From Corythoichthys intestinalis (lineage: Eukaryota > Chordata > Actinopteri > Syngnathiformes > Syngnathidae): a stretch of 64,000 nucleotides of DNA. The DNA is taken from contig NC_080408.1 in NCBI RefSeq assembly GCF_030265065.1, forward strand, positions 32,544,501-32,608,500. Reading direction: 5' to 3'. The position numbers and the translations under genes are program-made. The notes under the pieces are model-generated. The model saw only the letters and a program-made list of their open reading frames with translations. It ran no database searches and was not told the DNA's origin. This document shows positions 49,401 to 56,450 of this stretch, one piece after another (the first letter of the stretch is position 1; each line of letters opens with the position of its first letter).

Positions 49401-52400
49401 AAAAATGTAATCTGTAAAAAAGTCACTTATATCTACCTCATAACTATCGCTTAATTGTTTTTTTGTTAGTCGCATTTTGTCCGATATGTTAGATAAATAA
49501 TTGATCCAAACAAAGAAAAGTTGAAAAAAAAAAAAAAAACATTTAAAAGGGTAAATAATAAGGATAAATAAGGAAATCTCAACCACTCCTTGATGTCTGC
49601 GATTTCTGCATTGCGACCCTTGTTATATTAGTCGCAACCCTTGTTATATTACCATGTTTCACCCATAAAATCCCCCAAAAATCCAGCTGTCTCCATTCAC
49701 TGCTGTGTTTTGAGACTCAGTGATAAATGCTACATGGAGTTTTTGGATCAAAACAAGGTAAGTACGTGATAATATCTCGTTAAAGTCATGGCGTCTGTAA
49801 TTCTGCTCTTGCGTGCTCTCGCCTCCAGATAGGGTTTTGCTGTTAAATTTTTTTTTTGTTTTTTTTAAATGGCCTCCTGTTCAAAATTTTTCTTCCCACA
49901 GAAAATTGAGCTTTTAAGCTTTCCAATGACGTATTACACATGCATATCGGACAATTTTGAAAGGTGGCCAAATTGGGGGTCTCAGAGCGGAACTTCAAAT
50001 CACCCGAGTGTTTTCAGCCATATCTAAAATTTCTGCATTTAAAAAAAATAGGTACTTCGTAACATAGTCATGTTTTTTTGAGAATATAATACTGGGCATT
50101 ATATTGCAAAAAAGTATATACTTTTTAAATTCATTTCTCAAAAACCAAATTCATGCCCTTGTAAACATGCAATATATTATCTTCAGGGGGAAAAATATTT
50201 TTATAGGGAGTAACAATCAAAACTTCCACAAAAAAAAAAAAAAAAAAATTGACATTTTTCTCATATTTCCTAATTATGATCATCCTCACCATTCTGATCG
50301 TCACGAGAGGTACGCCAATTCTCACTCTCTGAGCGTGTGAAGTCGTGTTTCCTCGGCAAGCCGACCCCAGCATCATCATAATTGTTTCGAACTGTTTAAA
50401 AAGACATTGGGGGAACTGGTTAGGGGTGTGTGAATTTCTTTTTCACATTAGCCACAGTGTGACTGAATTAACTTACCATGGTTCATCTGGAAATGTCCAG
50501 TGGCAGCGTCTGCATGGAGAAAGATAACACTAAGATAAGCGAATGTTTGCCATAATCAATTTCAGGAGCTATTATTTGAGCAGGATGATACGACACTAAC
50601 CAGGGTCTTTCCGACCTGGCTTTTCAAACCTCCTATCGCCCCTGTTGGGGAGGGAAAAAAAAACTGACGACGCCACAGTAAATTGGAAGGTGTGTGATAG
50701 CACACCAAGACGATGACTTATTAAACAGTGCATCAAACTTTTCTTATTCGAATGCCTCTCTGTAGGCTGGGTCCGAACTTAAAACAAATGGATGTGTCAG
50801 TACCTTTCCTCCCAGCTCTGGGAGCGATGCATCTCCCTGCCACCACGGCCAAAACCTTCCACATCATCAAAACTTCTTTGGTAAAACCCTCCATCTCCTC
50901 TTCCTCGGCCTGAAAACCACAACAAGACAGATTGAGATACAGTGGGGAGAACAATTGGCAGTGTATCAAATACTTGTTCTCCCCACTGTACAAGTTGAAT
51001 TCACTCTCTGAGCCAGTTGCGACTTTAAACACTTTTTTTCCAAACGTAATCTATCGTTACAAAAAAATATTGGAAATGCAATTCACCTGCTCCATTCTAT
51101 TAGGAACATGTTATAACAGCAACTACTCACGCGTGGCGATTTAAGTCAATTTCTTTTTATTTTCAATTTCTTGAAAGGGCAAGCGACTATTTTTGGTCAT
51201 TCAAATTAAAGAAATCAAAGACCACAACACCTCATAAAGACCAAATTTCTGATTAACCCTTTAAGGTCTGGGCCTATTTTGTCTGATTTTGCATGCCTTT
51301 GAAGTTGCCTTTATATTTCAAAGAAAGAATTGTTTACGATGGCCTGGTTTGGTCCCTTTTTTTGTGACACATTGAACTTTATGTCCAAACTGTTGTTTCC
51401 TTCACTGACCAATTATAAATCATCATTTTGGGCCCAAAAAGACAAAAAAATTCCAAAATCGTTTTGTCAAAATTTTTAATATTGATGTCCAATTGACAAC
51501 CAAACATGCGTAACGAACCGTTTTGAAACTTTGTAATATTTATTCAACATGTTAGGATGAACATTCAACCAAAAAAATTTAGAATAAATAGTCTTATATT
51601 TGACAATTCAACATAAACAACAGGTATAGCCATAGGCGTTTTTTGCCTTTATACATGCTCTAGTCAAAACAGGTTATATACAGCAGACCAAACAGTGAAG
51701 AACAGTGAAAAAATATACCATCTAACACAAAAAGTGTTTAGAGGCCATCTCTTAATGAGTTTAGGTATTGCGGCCCATCACCTGATGAAAACTATGTACA
51801 CACAATCAAGCTTCTTGAACACACATTTATATACACAAATTGAGAAGACTGATTGTGGGAAGAAAAAAATATATATATAACATTGGGAAAAAAAACATTT
51901 TCAAAAATATTTACAATAAACAAGTTAAATTTTTTTCAGACATGCCACTCCGAAAAGCAGTTTCGTCCTGGAATTAGACACAGGACTACATCACACAGAC
52001 CACACTTCCATGGGGTGTCGGTCCTCTTTCCACCCTTCCACCCTTCCATTTTCATTTCACTTTACTTTCATTGTCACTATAAATGTACATGAAAAAAGTC
52101 AGTATTTATGAAAATAATAAAGTATAAAATAAAAATATATACAGCAATAAATAATAATGGAAATCTATATGTATGACAATAGAAAGAATACCATAGCTGA
52201 ATATGTGCTACATCCCTAATCTTCATATAGAAAGAAGAACACCACAATTATACATTTCTGCCTTGGATACACGCAGTGCACGTACGACTTTGATCTGATA
52301 TGCACATTTTATTATTATATACACAAACACACACTTATATTGCATCAAAATTAACTTTGTCTTGCAATATCAAAAGAAACTTTTTCAGAATGAAAAAAAT

Positions 52401-54872
52401 AAAATAAAATAGTTTGCTTACCTCTGCTCGTCGATGGCGTCACCCACGTGTTCAAATCCGTCACGATCTTCACTCGAGGACTCTTCCGAAGAAGACGATG
52501 ATGACGAATTTGGACCATCCTCTTCCTCAAGTTGATCAAAAAGCACAATTGCTTGCGCTAAATTTAATTTTCCGTTCATTCTCAAAGTCACACAAAGTCG
52601 CTGCTCGATCCAAACGGCCATCGCTCGCCACCTCGCTGCTTCAGAACACTCCTCCCTCTCGTTCGGTGCAACTTCGCACGGCAGTTATATTTATCAAAAA
52701 AAAACGCATTTTGTGCTTCCACTGTGACTTCGAAAAGGTTCGTTTGATTTGTGTTTTTTTCATGGAGCTTCCGTTTTGAAAAAGGACAAGAAATGATGGA
52801 AATATAGACATAAACAAATGATCCATACAGCGTTTTAATGTTTTTTTGAGAGGACAATAAAACTATAAAACTTAAATGACAATATCTCACGTTTTAGTTG
52901 GTCGATTGACTTCAAATAATAACGAGAGTAAACCGCAACTTCTGCACTTTAAAACGAGACCAACCAACGGCATGTGGGTGACGTAATTAAAACGTGAGGG
53001 CGCTTCAAAGAGGACGTGCGCTGAGGACGCGCCGGCGCGTCCTTCGACTCTCAAGGGTTAAGATCACTTTGGGGGTCATGTAGGCCATAATATTTACTAT
53101 AATAGGTTATGTCCACTTATGTGGATGCCAGGTCTCTGTTATATCTATACTAGTATATTTTACTAAGAATCATTTTGATATTGAATCAATACAATTCTTA
53201 ATTGTTTTAGTGTTTCAAATGTATTAGTGCAATTGAAGACAACAGACGACCTATCAAATTTGACTGGGATTGAACAATCGTTTGTCAACCCATCCCATCA
53301 AAAAGGATTGGACATCTATTGCCATCAATGGCAGTCAAGGAGTTGATTACATTAAAGACATCAGAACAGCAGGAAAGTTATTGATCTGTTTTTGGTCAGT
53401 GTCAGTGTTATAAGTAGTAATGTGGCAAAGATACGAAGTATTCAATTCAAAAATAGTTTTTTAAAGAGCAACGCTGATTTGTCCATCACAGTCAACGGCA
53501 CTCAGTGAGTTAAAATCAATAAAAAGAATTACACTCACCCAGTAACACTTTGAAACATTTTTTGCATTAACCCATTTCCCGTCAATAACAACGGCAGATG
53601 TACAATTCACTTAAATTAGGATGATTAGCTGTGAATGCTCATCTTTTAGTCCCATTGACTGTGCTAGACATTCAATCCATTTTGACTGGGAGGAGCTTGC
53701 AGCGAGTGATCGCCTCAAAGGCATTTCAACTACTCGCAGTTGGCGCGGCTCTTAAAATGTGCGCACGCAACGTTAAAAGTCACGCGAGAAGGAAATTCTG
53801 CAGCAGCCATAAAATTAGAACGGAAATAAGAACATGCTAACCTCTACCCCTTGAGGTACTGCGGCCTCGAGGAGCCCCCACCACCGGACCGCCACCGCTG
53901 CCTCGCCCGTTCAGCCGAAGTACAGCTGCGCTGTTTACAGACATGGAAAAATTTCTCTGCAAACACAAAAGAGTGAAGTAAAATTGTTGGACAGTTTTAA
54001 TGCCACTGAAAAAAACAATGCTTGAACAAGTTCTGAATGAGAATTCTCTAAACAAAACAGGATACAAGAAGTACTTTGATTGGGTGGATTTATCCCCACA
54101 CTTTCAACAGCAGGAAAACACAAAGTCATTACATTAAAGTCAGTGAAAACACAAGAGTGTCATTTGCCTCCAGAAATACTTGATGTAATAAAAAAAATGA
54201 AACTGGCATGACATCACCAGATGAAATTTGAACATGAAATTTGAGTTGGTGGATGAGTTGGCGAGACTTATATTTTTCCCTTTGAGAATGGTCATTTTCT
54301 TGTGACAGGCAGTTTTACCTGTTCTTCCTCTGTAAAAGAAACAAGTGCCAGAGGCAGCAAGGGCTCCTCTTGCAATATGGGCAGGAACTCCTTATCATGC
54401 AAGTCTATTGGGATCTAGTGGAAGACGGCAAGAGAACAACATAAAAGACTATTGCTGTACAGTGACCGCTGTACTCAAAACATGTGAATTGCTGAGCATG
54501 TCACATTTACTACCTTGTTGTCTTTTACATAAAGTGCTAACATTTCTTCTCTTCCGTAACGATAGTCTGCAAGCTTGTACTTTGGCAATGCGGGTGAGAG
54601 AGGCGGGGAGGCCATTGTGCTGCTGCTAATTCCTCCTCCACCGATGCCGCCGCTTCCACCTCCAGACAGGGCTCGGAGCCTGTGCGGAGCGAAAAGGTTA
54701 GTGAACGACTGAATGAAAAGCTGGGAGGTGGCAAGTCTGAACATGTTTGAAAAGGAAGCACGAGCAACAGGCCACTATTCTCGTTTAAAACCAACAAATA
54801 ATTCACTTGTATCATCATGATTATGCTAATTTACCATTCTGGTCCAAAGTTAAGTGTCTGGGTCTCAGCCAT
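28651..54872 (-). CDS. gigyf2: GRB10-interacting GYF protein 2, complete gene (28 coding exons)
   Basis: GIGYF2 is a cytoplasmic scaffold that binds the cap-binding protein 4EHP and the CCR4-NOT/DDX6 decay machinery, repressing translation and destabilising mRNA, including in ribosome-collision quality control with ZNF598. I read 28 coding exons on the minus strand; their lengths sum to 3,954 nt (1,317 codons plus stop), and every splice phase matches. Domain order: 4EHP-binding motif (Y54...ML, exon 3), Arg/Gly-rich part, DDX6-binding-type LPEWCLED...FDSSGAF (exon 10), GYF domain (about residues 531-597), Gln-rich segments, a Glu/Arg coiled coil (about 750-990) and the conserved C-terminal tail. 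Human GIGYF2 is 1,299 aa. The long coiled coil and [20 protein letters not shown] tail favour GIGYF2 over the shorter GIGYF1. No disabling change was seen. One intron has a GC donor. Confidence 0.97.
28814..28985 (-). CDS. gigyf2: gigyf2 exon 28
   Basis: Residues about 1239-1296: [20 protein letters not shown], a Gln-rich run, then the basic [17 protein letters not shown] motif. The acceptor is weak (CCTCACCAAG). Ends in phase 1. Confidence 0.93.
29322..30927. mobile_element. Mariner-like MITE (CAGYGRTACCTCYACTTACG ends), split by hAT
   Basis: Ends CAGCGATACCTCCACTTACG and the mirror of CAGTGGTACCTCTACTTACG, with TA at 29,320-29,321 and 30,928-30,929. Removing the nested hAT (29,428-30,534) leaves about 500 bp. 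It is related to the copy at 17,851. Confidence 0.85.
29428..30534 (-). mobile_element. hAT element with ZBED-type transposase relic
   Basis: Left end CAGTGCTTCTCAATTC; right end, reverse-complemented, CAGTACTTCTCAAATAGTGG. The flanks AGTTAACT (29,420-29,427) and AGTTAACG (30,535-30,542) match at 7 of 8. On the minus strand a BED zinc-finger relic reads [20 protein letters not shown], then [18 protein letters not shown], like the N-terminus of ZBED5-type hAT transposases. A 14-codon piece near 29,990 follows; the catalytic domain is missing. An inverted sister lies at 57,760-59,793. Confidence 0.85.
31179..31487. mobile_element. MITE with GGTAACACTTTATTTGACAG ends
   Basis: About 309 bp with inverted ends GTAACACTTTATTTGACAGC and the mirror of ATAACACTTTGTTTGGCAGC. 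Multiple internal TCATAATTATGACA-type repeats give it strong hairpin potential. It lies inside a second repeat whose halves show CTTATAGTCCAGTGCGGCTT at about 31,135 and 31,540. Confidence 0.75.
31677..31873 (-). CDS. gigyf2: gigyf2 exon 27
   Basis: Residues about 1173-1238: [40 protein letters not shown] and a Gln-rich end. The fold is shared with the human C-terminal region. Donor CAG|GTGAGT is strong. Confidence 0.95.
31948..32087 (-). CDS. gigyf2: gigyf2 exon 26
   Basis: Residues about 1126-1173: [20 protein letters not shown], then [20 protein letters not shown]. Highly similar to the human segment. Confidence 0.95.
32216..32415 (-). CDS. gigyf2: gigyf2 exon 25
   Basis: Residues about 1060-1126: [39 protein letters not shown] and a basic Lys/Asn-rich end. 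The repeated Trp motifs match the human VWGS/IWS/FWDD blocks. Confidence 0.95.
33026..34580 (+). mobile_element. Tc1-like transposon, fourth subfamily, decayed
   Basis: Ends CAACCCCAAGCACAAAGTATG and the mirror of CAACCCCTAGCTAAAAGTATG, with TA at 33,024-33,025 and 34,581-34,582. A plus-strand transposase relic (about 33,330-34,350) shows [16 protein letters not shown], a first catalytic region with [18 protein letters not shown] (Asn for the expected Asp), and [10 protein letters not shown] near 34,225. It carries many stops and frame changes. Confidence 0.85.
34808..37919. mobile_element. Large hAT element (TAAGGATGCAACAATAC ends)
   Basis: A 3.1-kb element with matching inverted ends TAAGGATGCAACAATAC and flanks CTCACCAG / CTAGCCGG (5 of 8). 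The inner terminal regions carry GGTTCGGTACG- and ATCGGACGG-type motifs. Between about 35,660 and 36,400 it contains pieces of the GTCGGGCC-rich family seen at 41,901 and 43,360, including two copies of a module of about 125 bp. No transposase is recognised. Confidence 0.7.
38125..38968. mobile_element. Non-autonomous hAT (TAGAGGTGGGAATC end)
   Basis: Begins TAGAGGTGGGAATC and ends with the mirror of TAGAGGCGTGCAAAATT. The flanks TTTGCTGA (38,117-38,124) and TTTGCTGC (38,969-38,976) match at 7 of 8. It contains the GATTCGATTACGATTC-type repeats also seen at 1,410. Confidence 0.85.
38985..39200. repeat. Palindromic repeat, best-formed copy
   Basis: The arms AATGTCCAATCCATTTTGTT and AACAAATGGATTGGGTGTCT face each other across about 15 bases and continue outward as GACGCCGCTA and TAGCGCCATC. 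The whole is close to a perfect hairpin, ending in GCAGCCAATGAATTAA. Confidence 0.75.
39559..39819 (-). CDS. gigyf2: gigyf2 exon 24 (Gln-rich)
   Basis: Residues about 973-1059: [13 protein letters not shown], then [20 protein letters not shown] (the conserved KLSGWG...TKSLLEIQ block), a (CAG)n tract coding nine Gln, and a basic end. Interruptions by CAA limit the pure CAG run. Confidence 0.95.
39906..40028 (-). CDS. gigyf2: gigyf2 exon 23
   Basis: Residues about 932-972: [18 protein letters not shown], then [16 protein letters not shown]. Continues the coiled coil. Confidence 0.95.
40214..40459 (-). CDS. gigyf2: gigyf2 exon 22 (coiled coil with Ala run)
   Basis: Residues about 850-931: [20 protein letters not shown], an 11-residue Ala run (from GCC/GCG codons), then Gln/Arg-rich repeats ending LAQMK. 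The Ala run is not in the human protein as I recall it and is a place for length variation. Confidence 0.95.
40621..40779 (-). CDS. gigyf2: gigyf2 exon 21 (coiled coil)
   Basis: Residues about 797-849: [20 protein letters not shown] and similar Glu/Arg heptads ending EEFLRKQ. Confidence 0.95.
40863..41003 (-). CDS. gigyf2: gigyf2 exon 20 (coiled coil)
   Basis: Residues about 750-796: [20 protein letters not shown] through [10 protein letters not shown]. Start of the long single-helix/coiled-coil region. Confidence 0.95.
41330..41621 (+). mobile_element. LINE/SINE-type 3' tail
   Basis: Ends GTAAAGCACTCTGGGGACAT, then GGGCTATATAAATAAATTTG and a short (GATT)n tail. This is the 3' terminal layout shared by several fish non-LTR retroelements and their SINEs. 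The 5' boundary is uncertain. Confidence 0.6.
41799..43047. mobile_element. CAGGGGTCTCC MITE split by another hAT
   Basis: Ends CAGGGGTCTCCAAACCGG and GTTTGGAGACCACTG form clear inverted repeats. It is the same family as 6,310-6,550. Without the element at 41,901-42,907 it is about 240 bp. Confidence 0.8.
41901..42907. mobile_element. hAT element with GTCGGGCC ends and internal tandem duplication
   Basis: Begins TAGAGGTTAGATTTTGTGCC; the right end, reverse-complemented, begins TAGAGCCTAGTTCGGGCC. The flanks CTACAACA (41,893-41,900) and TTACAACA (42,908-42,915) match at 7 of 8. The interior is a direct duplication with a period of about 372 bp (ATGGAGAGCA at 42,039 and 42,411), each unit ending in a poly-A run. 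Confidence 0.88.
43360..44301. mobile_element. Second GTCGGGCC-family hAT, inverted, perfect 8-bp TSD
   Basis: Right end, reverse-complemented, TAGAGCATAGATCTTGAGCC; left end GAGAGATTAGATCGGGCC. The identical flanks TTCCACAT at 43,352-43,359 and 44,302-44,309 fix its limits. It shares the GTTTGTTAAAT...GCATTTAC and TTGGCAGAAAAAAACGCA blocks, in inverse, with 41,901-42,907. Contains a C-run at about 43,460. Confidence 0.88.
44614..44714 (-). CDS. gigyf2: gigyf2 exon 19
   Basis: Residues about 716-749: [20 protein letters not shown], then [14 protein letters not shown]. Confidence 0.95.
44793..44923 (-). CDS. gigyf2: gigyf2 exon 18
   Basis: Residues about 672-716: [20 protein letters not shown], then [12 protein letters not shown]. 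Matches the human VTRSVSVPDTGSIWE block. Confidence 0.95.
45008..45136 (-). CDS. gigyf2: gigyf2 exon 17 (Gln-rich)
   Basis: Residues about 629-672: [20 protein letters not shown], a Gln-rich run, then [14 protein letters not shown]. The donor (AG|GTCCAT) is weak. Confidence 0.93.
45470..45564 (-). CDS. gigyf2: gigyf2 exon 16
   Basis: Residues about 598-629: [20 protein letters not shown], then [11 protein letters not shown]. Confidence 0.95.
45995..46161 (-). CDS. gigyf2: gigyf2 exon 15 (GYF domain, second part)
   Basis: Residues about 542-597: [54 protein letters not shown]. The GPF..QEM..WFQAGYF signature forms the Pro-rich-ligand pocket of GYF domains. Confidence 0.97.
46242..46398 (-). 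CDS. gigyf2: gigyf2 exon 14 (start of GYF domain)
   Basis: Residues about 490-542: [19 protein letters not shown], then [19 protein letters not shown]531 and [12 protein letters not shown] open the GYF fold. Confidence 0.97.
46440..46985. repeat. Two copies of the dispersed palindromic repeat in gigyf2 intron 14
   Basis: CTGCCATTGACAACACTAGACGTCCAATCC-type sequence (46,461 onward) and a second at 46,895-46,985 (GTAGCCAATGAGTTAGAG, TCCCATTGATGGTGATAG). They sit between exons 13 and 14. Confidence 0.65.
46990..47150 (-). CDS. gigyf2: gigyf2 exon 13
   Basis: Residues about 436-489: [20 protein letters not shown], then [13 protein letters not shown], matching human EPDDEEGLKHLEQ. Confidence 0.95.
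47235..47489 (-). CDS. gigyf2: gigyf2 exon 12 (Pro/Ser-rich linker)
   Basis: Residues about 351-436: [20 protein letters not shown], then [19 protein letters not shown]. Low-complexity linker, poorly conserved in length between species. Confidence 0.93.
47848..47995 (-). CDS. gigyf2: gigyf2 exon 11 (NAGNAG acceptor)
   Basis: Residues about 302-351: [20 protein letters not shown] and an acidic continuation. The acceptor is a tandem CAG-CAG (47,996-48,001), so a form with one extra Gln could be spliced. The upstream donor is GC rather than GT. Confidence 0.94.
48096..48301 (-). CDS. gigyf2: gigyf2 exon 10 (DDX6-binding-type motifs; GC donor)
   Basis: Residues about 233-301: [20 protein letters not shown], then [20 protein letters not shown] and [20 protein letters not shown]. 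The PEW and FDSSGAF blocks correspond to the human DDX6-contact region. It ends CACAAG|GCAAGC, a GC-AG intron, because only that cut joins HK to KASKEP in frame. Confidence 0.95.
48302..50289 (-). other. gigyf2 intron 9/10 with a hAT
   Basis: Contains the hAT at 48,514-48,903. I searched for an exon equivalent to the human GEDEDGGWRLAGSRRDGERW segment and found none; exons 9 and 10 join in phase without it. Confidence 0.6.
48514..48903. mobile_element. Short hAT MITE (TAGGGCTACCACTAACG end)
   Basis: Begins TAGGGCTACCACTAACGATT; the right end, reverse-complemented, begins TACAGCTGCCACGGTTAATC. The flanks AAACATAT/CTACGTAT agree at 5 of 8. AT-rich, no gene. Confidence 0.75.
50290..50391 (-). 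CDS. gigyf2: gigyf2 exon 9
   Basis: Residues about 199-233: [20 protein letters not shown], then [14 protein letters not shown]. Matches human [15 protein letters not shown]. Donor AATG|GTGAGG. Confidence 0.95.
50477..50509 (-). CDS. gigyf2: gigyf2 exon 8 (33-nt micro-exon)
   Basis: Encodes [11 protein letters not shown]. Strong acceptor (CCATGCAG) and donor (GTAAGT). Its length is a multiple of three and both phases are 1, so skipping it would keep the frame. Confidence 0.9.
50601..50641 (-). CDS. gigyf2: gigyf2 exon 7
   Basis: Residues about 174-188: [13 protein letters not shown], the conserved block following the RGRG region. Confidence 0.95.
50804..50909 (-). CDS. gigyf2: gigyf2 exon 6
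   Basis: Residues about 139-174: [20 protein letters not shown], then [16 protein letters not shown]. Arg/Gly-rich part and the conserved FYQRSFD block. Confidence 0.95.
50940..50988. mobile_element. 49-bp end-to-end Tc1-type remnant
   Basis: CAGTGGGGAGAACAATTG...and its mirror CAAGTATTTGATACACTGCC-type arm, bounded by TA. It is only two inverted ends joined. It lies about 30 bp upstream of the exon 6 acceptor. Confidence 0.75.
51257..53057 (-). mobile_element. piggyBac element with TTAA flanks
   Basis: Left end CCCTTTAAGGTCTGGGCC; right end, reverse-complemented, CCCTTGAGAGTCGAAGG. Both are preceded by TTAA (51,253-51,256; 53,058-53,061), the piggyBac target. On the minus strand the region 52,422-52,621 holds a first-exon-like open frame (next entry). 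The rest of the transposase is absent, so the copy is non-autonomous. Confidence 0.8.
52422..52621 (-). pseudogene. N-terminal exon of a piggyBac-type transposase
   Basis: [20 protein letters not shown] leads into a run of Ser and an acidic [13 protein letters not shown], then a good splice donor CAGAG|GTAAGC. The Leu-Ala-(Gln/Glu)-Ala-Ile start followed by acidic/Ser-rich sequence is how many piggyBac proteins begin. No DDE domain follows within the element. An upstream in-frame Met (MAVWIEQ) could also start it. Confidence 0.5.
53058..53841. other. gigyf2 intron 5 remainder with palindromic repeats
   Basis: Copies of the dispersed palindromic repeat at about 53,225-53,350 and 53,480-53,720 (TTTGACTGGGATTGAACAA, CCATCAATGGCAGTCAAGG). 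No exon. Confidence 0.6.
53842..53956 (-). CDS. gigyf2: gigyf2 exon 5
   Basis: Residues about 101-139: [20 protein letters not shown], then [17 protein letters not shown]. Nearly the human [19 protein letters not shown] sequence. Ends in phase 1. Confidence 0.96.
54319..54414 (-). CDS. gigyf2: gigyf2 exon 4
   Basis: Residues 69-100: [20 protein letters not shown], then [12 protein letters not shown]. Closely matches human. Confidence 0.96.
54514..54679 (-). CDS. gigyf2: gigyf2 exon 3 (4EHP-binding motif)
   Basis: Residues 13-68: [50 protein letters not shown]54 and M59-L60 form the YxxxxLΦ-type motif (YGREEML) that docks on 4EHP/EIF4E2. A Gly/Ser insertion (about residues 19-34) is longer than in human. 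Confidence 0.97.
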
Positions 54873-54886
54873 TCTTTCTTGAGTGT
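54835..54886 (-). CDS. gigyf2: gigyf2 exon 2 (start codon)
   Basis: Fourteen bases of 5' leader, then ATG at 54,870-54,872 and [12 protein letters not shown], with Trp13 split across the intron. The start matches human [14 protein letters not shown]. Confidence 0.96.
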
Positions 54887-56259
54887 CTAAAAATGGGAAA
54901 TAAAAAATGAGAAAATGAATCCACCAGACATTTTGTCAGTGTTGTAACAATTAGCTTTTGTTCTAATACTTCCAGATGAAAGGTAAAAAACGGGAACGTA
55001 ATCTTTCTTTCAATTTTGTTTCATATGGAAAGCGATGTACCAGCCCCCCACCGCAGAGCCCATCCCACTGACACACACAAGTGTACAATTTCAATGTGCT
55101 AAAGCTATTTTAGCCCTTGGAGTGAGGGTGACTATGTCAGACACCTGTAATTGACAAGGGAAGTAGTCTCCAGGTATGAACAGGAATGTGATAAGACGAT
55201 GCGAGGTGGGTCGTCGTGGAGTGAATTCATGTGCAAATAACTTGCCACATTCAAGCAGAGTTAAGGAACCACACGTGGAAAGAGGGCGACAAGCCCACTC
55301 TCAATCGCATTCACCATATGGAAAACCTGGATTAGCCATTATGACTTGCTGCTTAAATCAGTAAATTAAGTCCTATAGAAAGGTGACCAACGTAGATAAA
55401 ACAAGTCAGCAGGGCGACATATTTGAGGGGAATTATTTGGACACAGTCGTGGTTGTATACATTTAAGGAAACGCTCAACAAACACACCGAGAATGGCCGC
55501 TCAATGAACGGCTAGCTAAATTGTTCGGACCATGAAATCCACCAGTGACACGTTTAGGAAACTACCAGCCAGAAGAATTAGGGATTTATTCGTTTATAAC
55601 CAAATCAAATCGAGTCCTACATAAAATACTCTAGGTGTGTTTCTGTAGTTTAAATCACAACCACGCTGACATGACTTCATTTCCAATAGGTTCAATTCGT
55701 CATGGTAGCAAATAGCGACAATTGCACTCGAGAGAGTGAAAACGCGTGTCCTAACATTGCCGAAGGGCCTTCAAAATATGCCCGACGGTGAATTATTTCG
55801 ATTTCTCTAACGACACTTTGATGCCACACCGGAGCTAACTCGAGCGTTAGCCACTATGCTTTAAAAAAAAAAAAAAAAAAAAAAGCTAACTGCAGTTGAC
55901 CCAAGTACACAGCGCTGAATCTCAGCGAGGAAGGTCCGAGCAGCTGGACTACGACGCTGTGACAAACAGGCGCTACCACGCGCTTCCCCACCTAGACACG
56001 TTGTCGTACAGTGACGATACAGACAATAATAATCACGGTATTGCCTCCACGGCACAAGTTAATCCCACAATCCTGGAATGCTAACAGGTTAGCTCACTAG
56101 CTTTTTTTTTGGACGGAGGCCTCTCGGAGTAAACACGGATGAGGCTTCGTAACAGTCCCAACAAAAACAGCCCGACTCGACTCGATATGAGCTTTGCGAC
56201 GTGGCACTGTACTTTCTATCGTTTCTTGCTGGTAGGGCGTTTAACTTTGGCTGTCTTAC
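54887..56259 (-). other. gigyf2 intron 1
   Basis: No transposon recognised except a poly-A run at about 55,861. Its distal half is relatively CpG-rich and may hold regulatory sequence. Confidence 0.5.
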
Positions 56260-56322
56260 CTCTGCTTGATGTGACAGCGCAAGGTTTTGAATTCGAGTAG
56301 TGTGTGTATGTATGTGTGTGTA

Positions 56323-56378
<56 letters not shown>

Positions 56379-56450
56379 CCTCCCTCTCCATAACCACTCG
56401 CTCGCTCCTCCCCTCCCTCTCTTCCACAAGATGGCTGCGTAAAGTGGAGT
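56260..56450 (-). promoter_or_regulatory. gigyf2: gigyf2 first (non-coding) exon and core promoter region
   Basis: A minus-strand donor CAGAG|GTAAGAC at 56,260 marks the end of a non-coding first exon. The transcription start is not visible; the CpG-containing sequence up to about 56,560 (TATA-less) is the likely promoter. The exon contains the (GA)26 tract at 56,325-56,376. Confidence 0.55.
56325..56376. repeat. (TC)26 microsatellite, (GA)26 in the gigyf2 leader
   Basis: Twenty-six uninterrupted TC units. On the transcript strand it is a GA-repeat of the type bound by GAGA-factor-like proteins in promoters. Open frames of Arg-Glu repeats across it are artefacts. Confidence 0.95.
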
